64,000 nt of DNA from Actinomadura rupiterrae (lineage in GTDB: Bacteria > Actinomycetota > Actinomycetes > Streptosporangiales > Streptosporangiaceae). The translations under genes and the position numbers were made by a program. Shown piece after piece: positions 49,986 to 60,300 of the stretch; position 1 is the stretch's first letter, and every line of letters begins with the position of its first letter. The DNA is taken from contig NZ_JAMZEA010000010.1 of the NCBI RefSeq assembly GCF_024172125.1, positions 186,001 through 250,000 on the forward strand. Reading direction: 5' to 3'. Under the pieces are notes generated by a model, which searched no databases, had not been told where the DNA came from, and was given only the letters and a program-made list of their open reading frames with translations.

Positions 49986-51179
49986 TCAGAGGGTCTGGAC
50001 GGCTGCGGTGAGGCGACGGACGGCCTCGTAGACCGTGGATCGGGGGCAGCCCAGGTTCACGCGCATGTAGCCGTGCCCTTCGAGCCCGTATTTCTGCCCC
50101 TTGTCCAGCCAGAGGCGCGCCTTGGTGAGCATGAACCGGTCGAGGGCGTCGGCGGCCATTCCCAGTCCGCGGCAGTCCATCCACGCCAGGTACAGGGAAT
50201 CCGCCGCCAGCACTTTCACCTGCTGGCCCAGCCGGTTGACGGCTCCCGCGAAATGCCGGTGGTTGCCGCGCAGGTAGACCAGCAATTCTTCGAGCCAAGG
50301 CTCGCCATGGTTGTAGGCCGCTTCGGCGGCGACCATCCCCAGCGTGTTGACCACGGGGAACTGGTTGCGCTCGTATTGCCGGGCCAGGTCCTCGCGCAAC
50401 CGCCGGTCGGGGACGAAGACGTTCGCGCACTGCAAGCCGGCGAGGTTGAACGTCTTGCTCGGCGACGTGCAGGTGATGCTGTTCCGCGCGAACTCGGCAC
50501 CCAGCGAGGCGAACGGCACATGCTTCTTGGCCGGGTTCAGGACGAGATCCTGATGCACCTCATCGGACACCACCAGGACACCGTGCCGGGCGCAGATCTC
50601 ACCCATCGCCACCAGGTCGTCCGCGGACCAGACGTTCCCCGTCGGGTTATGCGGATTGCTCAGGATGAACAGCTTGGTATCCGGACGAATGGCCTCCTCG
50701 AAGACCCGCGCGTCGAACCGGTACCCGTCATCTGTCCGTGTGAGCGGAGCCAGTGCGAGGTGCCGACCGTTCAGCAGCACGTCGTTATGGAAGTGCGCGT
50801 ACACCGGCGGCTGGATCAACACCGAGTCGCCCGGCGACGTGAACGCCTGCACCGCGGTCTTTAGCGCATTGATGACACCCGCGGTCTGCAGGATCCACTC
50901 GCGCGGCACGTCCCACCCGAACCGCCGCGCCTGCCACCCGGTCACCGCGTCAAGATAAGTGCCGGTCGCCCCGTGCGGATACCCGAACACCCCGAATTCC
51001 ACGGCCTCATGCAGCGCGTCGAGCACGGCCCGCGGAGCCCTGAAATCGGTATCGGCGACCCACATCGGAAGCGGCTCACCCACCGCCTCGTCCGCGGTGA
51101 GGAACTCCCGGCCGCCGTCCCACTTCATGGAATTGGTGTCCCGGCGCTTCACGACCTCGTCGAACCTCGACCCCGCCAT
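49986..51179 (-). CDS. MalY/PatB-type aminotransferase (C-S lyase)
   Basis: A 397-aa PLP enzyme of fold type I, MalY/PatB group. LPMWVADTDFRAP and VFGYPHG are the group's N-terminal marks; ILSNPHNPTGNVW, SDEVHQDLV and the PLP lysine in TSPSKTFNLAGLQCAN are all present, and MRVNLGCPRS contains the substrate-carboxylate Arg. Such enzymes cleave cystathionine or related thioethers to give thiols, pyruvate and ammonia. Monocistronic; its start region (51180-51325) is shared with the rightward cyclophilin gene. Confidence 0.9.
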   Translation of the reverse strand: MAGSRFDEVVKRRDTNSMKWDGGREFLTADEAVGEPLPMWVADTDFRAPRAVLDALHEAVEFGVFGYPHGATGTYLDAVTGWQARRFGWDVPREWILQTAGVINALKTAVQAFTSPGDSVLIQPPVYAHFHNDVLLNGRHLALAPLTRTDDGYRFDARVFEEAIRPDTKLFILSNPHNPTGNVWSADDLVAMGEICARHGVLVVSDEVHQDLVLNPAKKHVPFASLGAEFARNSITCTSPSKTFNLAGLQCANVFVPDRRLREDLARQYERNQFPVVNTLGMVAAEAAYNHGEPWLEELLVYLRGNHRHFAGAVNRLGQQVKVLAADSLYLAWMDCRGLGMAADALDRFMLTKARLWLDKGQKYGLEGHGYMRVNLGCPRSTVYEAVRRLTAAVQTL

Positions 51180-51325
51180 ACCCGAATGCTAACCCGCACC
51201 CCCACCGAACCGATCACGCAGCGTCCGCTATCGACATCTGACGAACCTGCGGACGGCACCTGTCCGCCGCGCCGGAAGCGTCCTAGTGTGTGGCTTCCCG
51301 AAGATCAGCAGAGAGGCATCCCCCC

Positions 51326-52048
51326 ATGCTTCAGCCCGTCCGGATCATCGCCGTGTCCGTCGCCGCCGTCGCCCTCACCGGTTCGGTGTACGCCGCGACC
51401 TCCTCGGCCTCGCCCGGTAGCAGGCCCGCGCCCCGCGCCGCGCACCCCACGGTCGACGCGAACGCCGTCGCCGCCCCCGCCAAGGCCGAGGCGTGCGCGT
51501 ACACGAAGGTGAAGCCAATCAGCAAGTGGGTGGGCCTGCCCGACTACACCCCCGCCAAGGCGGCCCGCCCCTACACCGCGCGGCTGCGCACCACCCAGGG
51601 CACGATCGCCTTCGAGGCCCTCACCGACAAGGCGCCCTGCACGACCTACTCGTTCCGCTTCCTGGCCGAGCGCGGCTTCTTCGACCGGACGCACTGCCAC
51701 CGCTCCACCACCCAGCGGATCTTCGTCCTGCAGTGCGGCGACCCCACCGGCACCGGCAGCGGAGCCCCCGGCTACCAGTTCCCCGACGAGAACCTCGCCG
51801 GCGCCACCTACCCGGCCGGCACCGTCGCGATGGCCAACGCCGGCCCCAACACCAACGGCAGCCAGTTCTTCTTCACCTGGAAGGACACCAAGCTCTCACC
51901 CGCCTACACCCCCTTCGGCCGCATCACCCAGGGCCTCGACGTCCTCCGCCGCATCGGCGAGGCCGGCAACGACGAGCAGAACAACCCCGGCGACGGCTAC
52001 CCCACCCGCTACACCGAATTCCACAAAATCCAAATCAGCCACCGATGA
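51326..52048 (+). CDS. Exported cyclophilin-type peptidyl-prolyl isomerase
   Basis: A 240-aa protein with an N-terminal signal or anchor sequence (MLQPVRIIAVSVAAVALTGSVYAA) and a compact cyclophilin domain: TTQGTIAFEALTDKAPCTTYSFRFLAERGFFDRTHCHRST, then GAPGYQFPDEN, GTVAMANAGPNTNGSQFFFTW and FGRITQGLDVLRRI. The catalytic Arg equivalent of FHR is replaced by CHRST context with the Arg retained. Acts outside the membrane in folding. Its stop overlaps the Imm21 start. Confidence 0.9.
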   Translation: MLQPVRIIAVSVAAVALTGSVYAATSSASPGSRPAPRAAHPTVDANAVAAPAKAEACAYTKVKPISKWVGLPDYTPAKAARPYTARLRTTQGTIAFEALTDKAPCTTYSFRFLAERGFFDRTHCHRSTTQRIFVLQCGDPTGTGSGAPGYQFPDENLAGATYPAGTVAMANAGPNTNGSQFFFTWKDTKLSPAYTPFGRITQGLDVLRRIGEAGNDEQNNPGDGYPTRYTEFHKIQISHR

Positions 52049-52557
52049 CCTGGGTCTCGTCCGCCGGGGGTCCGCTGCTGGTCGCGCCCCGAACAGCGCT
52101 GGACCGCTGGCAAGGCGTAACCGACGATGACGGCCCCGTCGAAACCTGGGGCGACTACGGCCGCGCCTGCTCAGTCGAGGGCTATATCGGCACGGTCCCG
52201 ATCGGCGACGAGCAGGCACTCGTCCTCGGGGAAGACCCGGCGCTGACCACGTTCCTCCCCGGCGAGCTGCTGTTCCTGCGCTGGATCGCGGCGGACTCCG
52301 AGGCCGCGATCACCGGCGCCGCTCGCCGGGCGCTCCGCGCGGGCGTCCGCTGGGACGAGGACGAAGACCTCGTCTGGAGCGCCCCCGGCCCGGTCGTCCA
52401 TTTCGACTCCGCCTTGGCCGGCGCGGAGGCCGAAGCCGACGACCACCTCGTCGTCGATCTCGCCCCCGGCCGGTACCGCGTCCGCGCCGCCTACATCGCG
52501 GACGACGACGTCTGGATGATCCTCGTCCGACTCCAGCCGATGGACGAAGCCGGCTGA
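52045..52557 (+). CDS. Imm21-family immunity protein
   Basis: A 170-aa soluble protein. The opening MTWVSSAGGPLLVAPRTALDRWQGV, GDYGRACSVEGYIGTVPIGDEQALVLGEDPALTTFLP and LLFLRWIAADSE match the Imm21 family, immunity proteins of polymorphic toxin systems. Here it is translationally coupled (ATGA) to a secreted cyclophilin rather than to a toxin, and no toxin gene is adjacent. The nearest toxin-like protein in the window is the C-terminus of the 1016-aa cluster protein, 35 kb away. Confidence 0.85.
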   Translation: MTWVSSAGGPLLVAPRTALDRWQGVTDDDGPVETWGDYGRACSVEGYIGTVPIGDEQALVLGEDPALTTFLPGELLFLRWIAADSEAAITGAARRALRAGVRWDEDEDLVWSAPGPVVHFDSALAGAEAEADDHLVVDLAPGRYRVRAAYIADDDVWMILVRLQPMDEAG

Positions 52558-52570
52558 GCCCGAGCGCTGG

Positions 52571-53308
52571 TCAGAGGAGGCCTTGGGTTCGGGCTTTGTT
52601 GACGGCTTGGAGGCGGTCGTGGCAGTTGAGTTTTTCGTAGAGGTGTTGGAGGTGCTTGCCTACCGTGCGGGGACTTATGCGGCGGAGTGTGGCTATCTGG
52701 CGGGCGGTCAGGCCGTCCGCGAGGAGGCTCAGGACGTCGAGTTCGCGCGGTGTCAGGCCGGCGCGGACGCGGGCTTCCTCGCGGAGGTCCGCGCCGGGGC
52801 CGGACGGGCCGGGCGGCGGGTAGGCCAGTTCCAGGACGCGCAGCACCGGACGCAGCGACCGCGCCACATGCAGATCGCCGTCGCTGAAATCGCGTCCCGC
52901 CCGGTTCAGGTACCAGCCTGAGCCCTGCGTGTGCGTCCGGCCCGCCGCCGGGATGACGAGCTGGTGCCGGTAGCCCAGCTCCCGGAACAGCTCCCGGTAC
53001 ACCGGCGTGGACGCCCAGAGCCGCGGCGGCGTCAGGTCGCTGATCCGGTGCGGCTGCGCGTCCTCGGGGTGGACGCTGTAGTGCTTGATGGTGGGGATCT
53101 CGGTCAGCCACTGGTCGGCCAGGTCCCGCTCGGCGACGGTGACGGGCGGGTCCGTCCGGTACTCGGACGACCGGGCCGAAAGGTCGATGCCGGCCCACCC
53201 CAGCTGGTCGCCGCCGATGGCGGTCTGGAGGCAGGCCCAGACCGCCGCGATGCACTGCGCCCGGTTCGGCAGCCCTTCGAGCTGGTAGCTCAGCTCCTCG
53301 GCGGCCAT
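52571..53308 (-). CDS. LuxR-type transcriptional regulator
   Basis: A 245-aa protein. The C-terminal 65 residues are a canonical LuxR HTH (LTPRELDVLSLLADGLTARQIATLRRISPRTVGKHLQHLYEKLNCHDRLQAV). The N-terminal 180 residues may be a GAF-like sensor but are not clearly assignable; a short hydrophobic stretch is absent. I choose ATG 53308 (MAAEELSYQLEGLPN); an in-frame start at 53398 would add 30 Arg/Gly-rich residues. It ends 13 bp from the convergent Imm21 gene. Confidence 0.82.
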   Translation of the reverse strand: MAAEELSYQLEGLPNRAQCIAAVWACLQTAIGGDQLGWAGIDLSARSSEYRTDPPVTVAERDLADQWLTEIPTIKHYSVHPEDAQPHRISDLTPPRLWASTPVYRELFRELGYRHQLVIPAAGRTHTQGSGWYLNRAGRDFSDGDLHVARSLRPVLRVLELAYPPPGPSGPGADLREEARVRAGLTPRELDVLSLLADGLTARQIATLRRISPRTVGKHLQHLYEKLNCHDRLQAVNKARTQGLL

Positions 53309-53449
53309 GCCGCGCGCCCTCACCGAAGCCGTACGTCCTCCGGTCACCGAAGCCCTCCAACCGCCGCGGACGAGAGGAGCGGGATGCCCCAGCATCATGT
53401 GCCACGAGAGCCCGCGCCCGCCATCGTGGCAACCACGTATCCCCGGCCC

Positions 53450-53722
53450 TCAGTCGGATGCGAGGAGTTCGGCCAGGCGGAGGGTGTCCTGGAGGTAGCG
53501 GTCGTAGGGGAAGCCGGCGGCTATGAGGGCGGTGCGGAACTCGTCGTAGAGGGGTTTGCCGGCGGTGTGGAAGGCGTTCCGGCCTGCGTCAGTGAGCCTG
53601 ACGAGGCGGCGGCGGGCGTGGTCGGGGTCGACGGTGACCTGGACGAGGCCGTTCGCTTCGAGGGGGCGTAGCGCCCGGCTGATCGCGGGGTCGGACACCG
53701 ACAGGGCCTGCATGGACAGCAT
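53450..53722 (-). pseudogene. 5'-truncated MarR-family regulator
   Basis: Ninety residues that begin in mid-fold: LSVSDPAISRALRPLEANGLVQVTVDPDHARRRLVRLTDAG is the recognition helix and wing of MarR proteins, followed by a C-terminal dimerisation helix, but the 40-50 residues that normally precede are missing. An in-frame stop (TAA) lies two codons before the first ATG, so there is no longer reading frame. The 5' end overlaps the start of the divergent DUF6790 gene, suggesting replacement of the original 5' half. Probably inactive. Confidence 0.7.
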
Positions 53723-54239
53723 CGGTTACGTCGCCCAGTCGGCCTTCCCCGTCGCCTGGATCCTTGTCCCGGCTCTCGGCGCCTCCGTGCGGGCCCGGCG
53801 GGCTCGGTCGTCACGGGAGCGGCTGGAGATCTGGCAGCGCTGGTGGGCGGTCGGCGCCTTCGGCATCGGCAGCCTGTGGATGACGGTCGCGTTCCTGCTC
53901 TTCCCGGACACCATGGCCACCGCGATCGGCTTCCACCGGACGCCCTTCGTCTTCGAGATCGCCTTCGCCAACCTCGGGCTGGCGGTCATGGGCTTCCGCG
54001 CCGTGTCGGCCTCCGCCCGCGAGCGCATCACCATCGGGCTCGGCGGCGGGATGTTCCTCTGGGGAGCCGTCGTCGGCCACCTCTACCAGTGGTTCGCCAA
54101 CGGCGACCACGCCCCCGACAACACCGGGGGAGTGCTGGTCAACGACCTGTTGATCCCGGCCGTCATGATCGTCCTGGCGGTGCGGTCCCTGCGCCGCCCG
54201 GAGGCCGCGCCCCGGGCGGCCGTGGAAACCGCCGCCTGA
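53712..54239 (+). CDS. DUF6790-like four-helix membrane protein
   Basis: A 175-aa protein with four hydrophobic segments (about 8-24, 46-64, 77-95, 112-130, and a fifth near 150-168). Features FEIAFANLGLAVMG, GGGMFLWGAVVGHLYQWF and NDLLIPAVMIVL agree with DUF6790. Function unknown. The first residues overlap the truncated MarR gene on the other strand. Confidence 0.72.
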   Translation: MDSIGYVAQSAFPVAWILVPALGASVRARRARSSRERLEIWQRWWAVGAFGIGSLWMTVAFLLFPDTMATAIGFHRTPFVFEIAFANLGLAVMGFRAVSASARERITIGLGGGMFLWGAVVGHLYQWFANGDHAPDNTGGVLVNDLLIPAVMIVLAVRSLRRPEAAPRAAVETAA

Positions 54240-54327
54240 CGCCCCGGAAGCGACCCGCCATGACGACCTCTGCCGGCTCACGGCGCCGATCGTCCCCACC
54301 GCCGCCCGCGTCGTCCAAGGGGACGGG

Positions 54328-57300
54328 CTAGGTGGTCGGAGGGATGTGGGTTGAGCCGCCCGGGGTGAGTTTCTGGACGGTGTAGGCGGGGGCGCGGGTC
54401 GGACGGGTGGAGTCGGTGAGGTGGAAGACGGCGCGGCGGCGGACGACCTCGGTGCGGAGGTCGGCCGGGTTGACGAGCTCGACACGCTGGGCTTCGGGCG
54501 CCCAGGCGAAGCGGACGCACTCGACGGAGCCGCGGTCGCCCGACGTCTGCTTGCGCAGCAGGGCGTAGGCCGCCTCGGTCGCGGGGATCACCGGGGCCTC
54601 GACGATGGCGATGTCGAGCTGCACCACGGCGGGTTTCACCGGGCCCGAGTCGACGTGCAGGACGAGCCGGAGCCGCTCGCCGGGCGTGAACGGGCCGTTC
54701 GCCTTCTGGAGGGCGGCGAGCGACAGCTGGTAGAGGCGCCCCGGGACGAGCGGTCCGAGAGGCGATGGATTCGTCAGGTCACGCGGGGTCTGGTCCAGGT
54801 CGATCTTCTGGAGCGCGAGGGTGACCTGGGGCGTGCCGGGCGGCGGCTCGTCCCAGTCGAAACGCAGCGCCAGGGCGCTGTCCGGGTTGCATTCGCGCCG
54901 TTCGGCGGAGAGCGTGACGGCGCGCTGCGGGCTGGTGCCGCCGCTTCCCGGGAACTGCACCGAGACGCTCGCGTGGGCGGACGGGGAGGCGAGCCGCCGG
55001 TTGTATTCGGGGTCCTCGAAGTGGACGTAGCGCGGGACGAGAGGCAGGAACGGCGCGTTCGGGTCGGCCACGCGGAGCGGGAACCGCAGCTCGTGGCTGT
55101 AGCCGTCGTGGTACGGCTCCGCACCGGGCTGGTGCGGGGCGAACTGCGCCTTGGCGCGCGCGAGGACGGACGCGCCGGGCGGCAAGGCGGCGATCAGCTG
55201 CCGCGCGCGGGCGGCACGGGTGGACGCGTCGCCCGGCAGGGCGAACTGGCAGATCGAGAACTTGGCCGTGTCGATCGTGTCGGTGTTCGGCAGCGCCACG
55301 CCCACGGCGGCGAGCCGGGCACGCAGGGCCGGGGTCAGGACGAGCGTCGGGGTGGTGACGTTCTGGAGAGCCGTGACCTGCCCGGCGGCGACGAGCTCCA
55401 GCGCCAGAACCCAGTCGAGGATGCCGGACACGGGCGTTTCGGGCTTCTGCCCGCCGGCCAGCGGGATGCTGCCGTCGATCCGGTAGACGAAGGTGAGGAC
55501 GCCGTCCCACGACACGTCCAGGGTGTAGCGCTCGGTCGCGGCCAGCTGCATGCGCAACCGCTGGGGCGTCTGGCGGTAGGTCGGGTTCTCCGGCGGGTCG
55601 TCGAAACCGGCGCGGAAGGCCTCGTCCGCCGGGGACGGCGTGACCAGGGCGAGCTGGTCCGGCGCGAAGTGGCTGGCCCAGGTGCGCAGCGCGACGGTCT
55701 GCCGTCCGTCCAGGTTGGCGGGCAGCGGCACCGGACGCGGCGCACGGTGCTGCACCGGCAGCCCGCCCGAGATCATGCCCAGGCCGCGCGGCCGGACGTG
55801 CTCACCGGTCAGGACGACGCCGCTCTGCCGCAGGAGCTGGTTGCGCAGCGTCACGAACACGCCGGGGCGGGTGCCGGTCACCAGGTAGCGCAGCGCGCCG
55901 GGCAGGACGGGCTGCCAGCGGCCGAGCGCCGTCCCGTCCGGCTGGGCGAGGGGCGGCTGGTCGAACAGCGGCGCGGTCAGCGCGGGCAGCGGCGGGTCGG
56001 GCGGCACGGGGAGCAGGCTGCTGACGGCGGGCGCGCGGAAGCGGCGCGGCAGGCCGCCGGCCGGACGGTCGGTGTGCAGCGCCGACCGGAACTGCACCGA
56101 CTGCTGGACGGTCTGCCACCACAGCGTCGTGCCCGCGGTGCCCGCGGTGCCCGCGGTGCCCGCGGTGTCCGGAGCGGACGCGCCGATGACGCCCTGCTCG
56201 TCCTTGGTGTAGTGGACGCTGACGCGCAGCGCGCCGAGCCCCCAGGGCCAGTCGGGCAGATCGGTCCGGACCGGGCGCTGGGTGAGGTAGAGCGGCTGCA
56301 CCCCGACGGTCTGCGGCGGCGCGAGCTCGAAGTCGCGGGGACCGGCGGGAAGCGCCGCGATGTTGCACTGCCCCTCGCGGTACCGCAGCGCGCCGAGCTC
56401 CGGACGGATGCCGAACAGCCGCCTGGCCAGCGGCGACGCGGACGGCACCCGGACGAGCGCGAAGGCGTAGCCGGTGGTCAGGGCCGCCTCGCCCAGGTTG
56501 TCCGGGCGGGTGTTGTCGCTGATGGTCCGGTAGCGCAGCACCGCGATCGGCGACTCGGGCGCCAGGAGGCGCTGGGTCTGCGCGGCCCACCCCTGGGCCT
56601 GGGCGCGCAGGTGGCTCTCGTCCGCCAGGTCGGGATTGCCGGGCTGGACGCTCCACATGCGGCTCGCCACCGGCTGGAGCCGCGAGGTTCCGGGCGCGAG
56701 GCAGAGCAGTTCGGCCAGCAGCAGCCGGGGCGCGAGCGGTGACGGGCCGGTCGCCGGCACCACCGGAGCCGGACGCCACTGGAGCCCCAGGTACGGGCTG
56801 ACCACGAGGTTCAGCGGGCGCGGGTTCGCGTCCCCGTCGAGCGACAGCGGCGCCGGGATGAGGGTGGCCGAGGGGTAGCGGCGCGGGCCCTCCCCGGCGG
56901 GCTGGCCGAGCAGGCCGCTGCCGGCGATGAGCGCGGCGGCCAGCGTCCAGCCGTACGGCGGCTTGTTGGTGGTGGCCAGGGTGCTGACGGACTGGGTCAG
57001 CAGCAGCTCGCCCTCGCGCCAGACGGGATCGGCATACGGCGACGGCTCGGGCAGTTCCGGCAGTCCGGACGTCCGAGGCGGGTAGAACGGACGGCGCGGA
57101 TCGAAGGCCTGCCGCAGCGCGGCGGGACGGCTGAGCCGCGCCGGCGTCTCGGGCAGCGCCGCGAGGACGCTCTGCAGCAGGTCGCCCTGCGGCTCAGCAG
57201 GCGGGTTCTGCGCGCGGAACCAGCTCTCCTCCAGCGCCGTCGGGTCGAGCCGGGCGAAGCTGCGTCCGACCGCGGTGTCCAGGCTGGCGAAGGTGACAGG

Positions 57301-60300
57301 AAGCGGCGCGCTGTCCGCCCACCCGCACAGCGCGAGCGCCAGCGTCGGCAGGGCGGTGCTGGGAGCGGACGCGCGCAGGCGGCTGATGACCAGCAGCGGA
57401 TCGGTCTGCAAGGGGCTCGGCTGCTGTCCGGCAGGCGGCTGGGCCAGGTCCCGGGACGTGTCCTGCAGACGCCCGAGGAACGGCATCGTCAGCAGCAGCC
57501 ACCGCGGATCGGACGGGTCGCTGGGCGCGTAGTCCGCCGGACTGCTGAGCAGCGCGCCCTGGCTGCCGGTCGGAAGGTACTGCAACGTGGTCGCCGCGCT
57601 GTCCGGCGTCGGGACGAGCCCGACCAGGTGGTGCCCGCTCGCCTCGATGAGCAGCATGTCGCGGGGCAGCGAGTCGAGCGCCGCGCCCGGGTCGGCGAGC
57701 AGCGACGCCAGGCCCGCGCCGAGGTAGCCGCCGCTGACGCTGCCGAGCGGGCTGAGGCCGGTGACGGGGTCGGTGGTTTCGAGGCCGGCCAGGCCGCGCA
57801 GGTACTGCGCGGCGCGCTGCGGCGTGAGGAGCCGCACCTCCTGGACGGCCGTCCAGCGGGTCTCGCGGCCGAGAGTGCCGCCGCTCCCGTCCGCCGCGGG
57901 GGTCACCTCGACGAGCTGGTGCTCGACCAGGGCGAGCGGCTGCCAGCTCTGGCCCTGCGCGAAGGTGAACAGCAGCGGCCCGTCGGCGCCGGTCAGCGTG
58001 GCGGCGGGCAGCTCGTGCTGGTTGAGCAGCACCCGGACGGTGTGGCGCAGGTGGGTCAGGGCCGGGGGCCCGGCGGTGCGGGCCGCGGGCAGCGTGATCC
58101 GGGCATTGGACGCGTCGTAACTCAGCTGCTGCGGCCAGGACACCAGGTCGGTGGCGGTCAGCATCCCGTTGAGCAGGAAGCGCTCCTGCCAGTCGGCGCC
58201 GTCCAGTCGCGAGGTGTAGCCGACCACGAGGTCGCCGGCCGAGGAGCCGTACAGCTGCGCCGCGTCGGCCGTCCGGTTCGGGACGGGGTCCTGGAGCGAG
58301 CGGCCCCAGTGGGTGACGAGCAGGGCCTCGACGAACGCGCCGGTCAGGGGGAGCTGCGGCACGTCGTCCGGCCGGGCGGTGGCGCGGAAGGTCACCGTGG
58401 CGAAGCCGGGGGCGGCGCGTCCGCTCAGACCGGGCGTCGTGGCGTCGGCGAGGCGCATGCCGGGCAGGAACTGGAGGCCGTCCGGCTGCGGGGCGCTGTA
58501 GCCGTTCCAGCCGAACTGCAGCGTGGTGTCTCCGGCCAGTGCTGCGGGCGAGCCGTCCGGAAGGGTGACGGCGAGGGTGAGATCGTCGAACAGGTTCGCG
58601 CTGTCGAGCGTGAAGGCGCCAGCGGCCCCCGAACCCGTCGCCATCAGGTTGAAGGTCAGCGCCGCCGACAGCGCCTGACCCCGGGTCGTCGCGGGCGTGG
58701 ACGCCGGGCCCGCGGCGAAGCGCGCGGTGACCTCGTCCGCGGAAAGGGCGCGGTTGTACAGCGCGACCATGCGGTAGGTGCCCAGCCAGGCGTGCCCGCC
58801 GGTGATCTCGTCGCCGAGGGCAAACTCGAACCGGTCGTTCCAGTTGGCGAGGCTCCCGCCGACGGTGTGCTCGGCCTTGAGCTGCCCGTTGAGGTAGATC
58901 CGGGTGACGCCGTCGGCGGACCGGGTGAACGCCAGGTGCATCAGCGCGGCCCCGAGCGACCCGGCCGGCGTGGCCAGGTCCGGGCTGCCGGTGTCGTCGG
59001 TGCCGCTCGTGCGCAGCCAGGCGTCCAGGCTGGACGAGTCCAGCAGGCCCTTGCGCTGCTGGAGGGCGACGTTGCGGTGCGCGTCGTCGGACGAGACGGT
59101 GAGGATGTCGAACTGCCCGTTCGTCAGCAGCCCGGTGACGGGCTTCACCCACGCCTCGACGCTGATCTCGTTGCTCGCCTTCACCGCCGCGTTCAGCTTC
59201 GCGGCGGGACCGCCCGAGCGGATCAGCGTCGCCTTGGTGAGCGTCAGCCCGCCGGTGCCCCAGCTCATGCCCTGCGTGGACGCCGCGGTCAGGTGCAGCG
59301 GCGCGCCGATGCCGGACGAGTCGTGGACGGTCGCGCCGCCGCCCTCGTCGAAGCGGTAGAGCGCCTGCAGCCCGGTCGGCGGCCTGCCGACCCGGACGGC
59401 GAGGGTGAGCTTCAGGGTGTGCTTGCCGCCGGCCATGTCCAGGCCGAGCGCGACGCGCTGCGGCACGACCGGGTCGGACGCGGACGCGCCGGGAAGCGTG
59501 AACGGCGGCGTGGCGGGGTTGGGGAAGGAGATCGCCGGCAGCCCGACGACCCACTCCACCTGGAACAGGTGGAAGGACAGCCGCACCTGGTCGACGGTCA
59601 GCCCGGCGCCGCCGGCGGCGAGCGCGATCGCGCCGATCCGCAGGCGCGGCGCGTCCCCGGCCTCCCCGGCGGAGACCGCCAGCGGCCACTCCAGGACGGG
59701 GCCGTCCAGGCCGACGGCACTGAGGCTCAGCGCCGTCCCGGCGCCGGCGCCGCCGCTGGTGAAGGTCAGGCGCACGCAGTTGCTCAGCTCGGTCTGCTCG
59801 CCGCCCGAGCCGGCCACCGGAAGCTGCAGCCGCCCGATCACCTCGACCGCCGTCACGCCGTCCCCGGCGAACGCCACGCGGTCGAGCACCAGCGGGAAGA
59901 AGCGCAGCCCGAACAGGTCCAGGCCGGGGGCGGGCGCGTCCGGGTCGTCGGTGGCGGGCCGCAGCCGCCACTCGTATCCGGTGCGGTGCTCGTAGTCGCT
60001 GCTGCGCGCCTCGGGGTCGTTGCTGTCGAGGTCGAGCTCGACGGCCTTGGGCGAGCGCGCGGACGCCTTGGTGAACGCGGCGCCCTGGGCGGGCAGGTCG
60101 CGGAACCACAGCTGCCAGGACTCCGCCGTCCCGTGCCCGAGGGTGAGCGGGACGCGCGTGGTGGCCAGCTGCACGTCGCCCGCGGTGGGATGGCTCAGCG
60201 GCGTCCGGATCAGGTTGGTCGCGGGCACGCTCGCGCCGCGCACCAGACCGCGCTGGTCGCCGAAACCGGCGGTGCCCGCAGCGCCCGCGGCGCTCACCGC

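Noticed and set aside
53309..53398. 30-residue N-terminal extension of the LuxR-type protein
   Set aside because: The added residues are Arg/Gly-rich and unlike the family; ATG 53308 starts a plausible domain.
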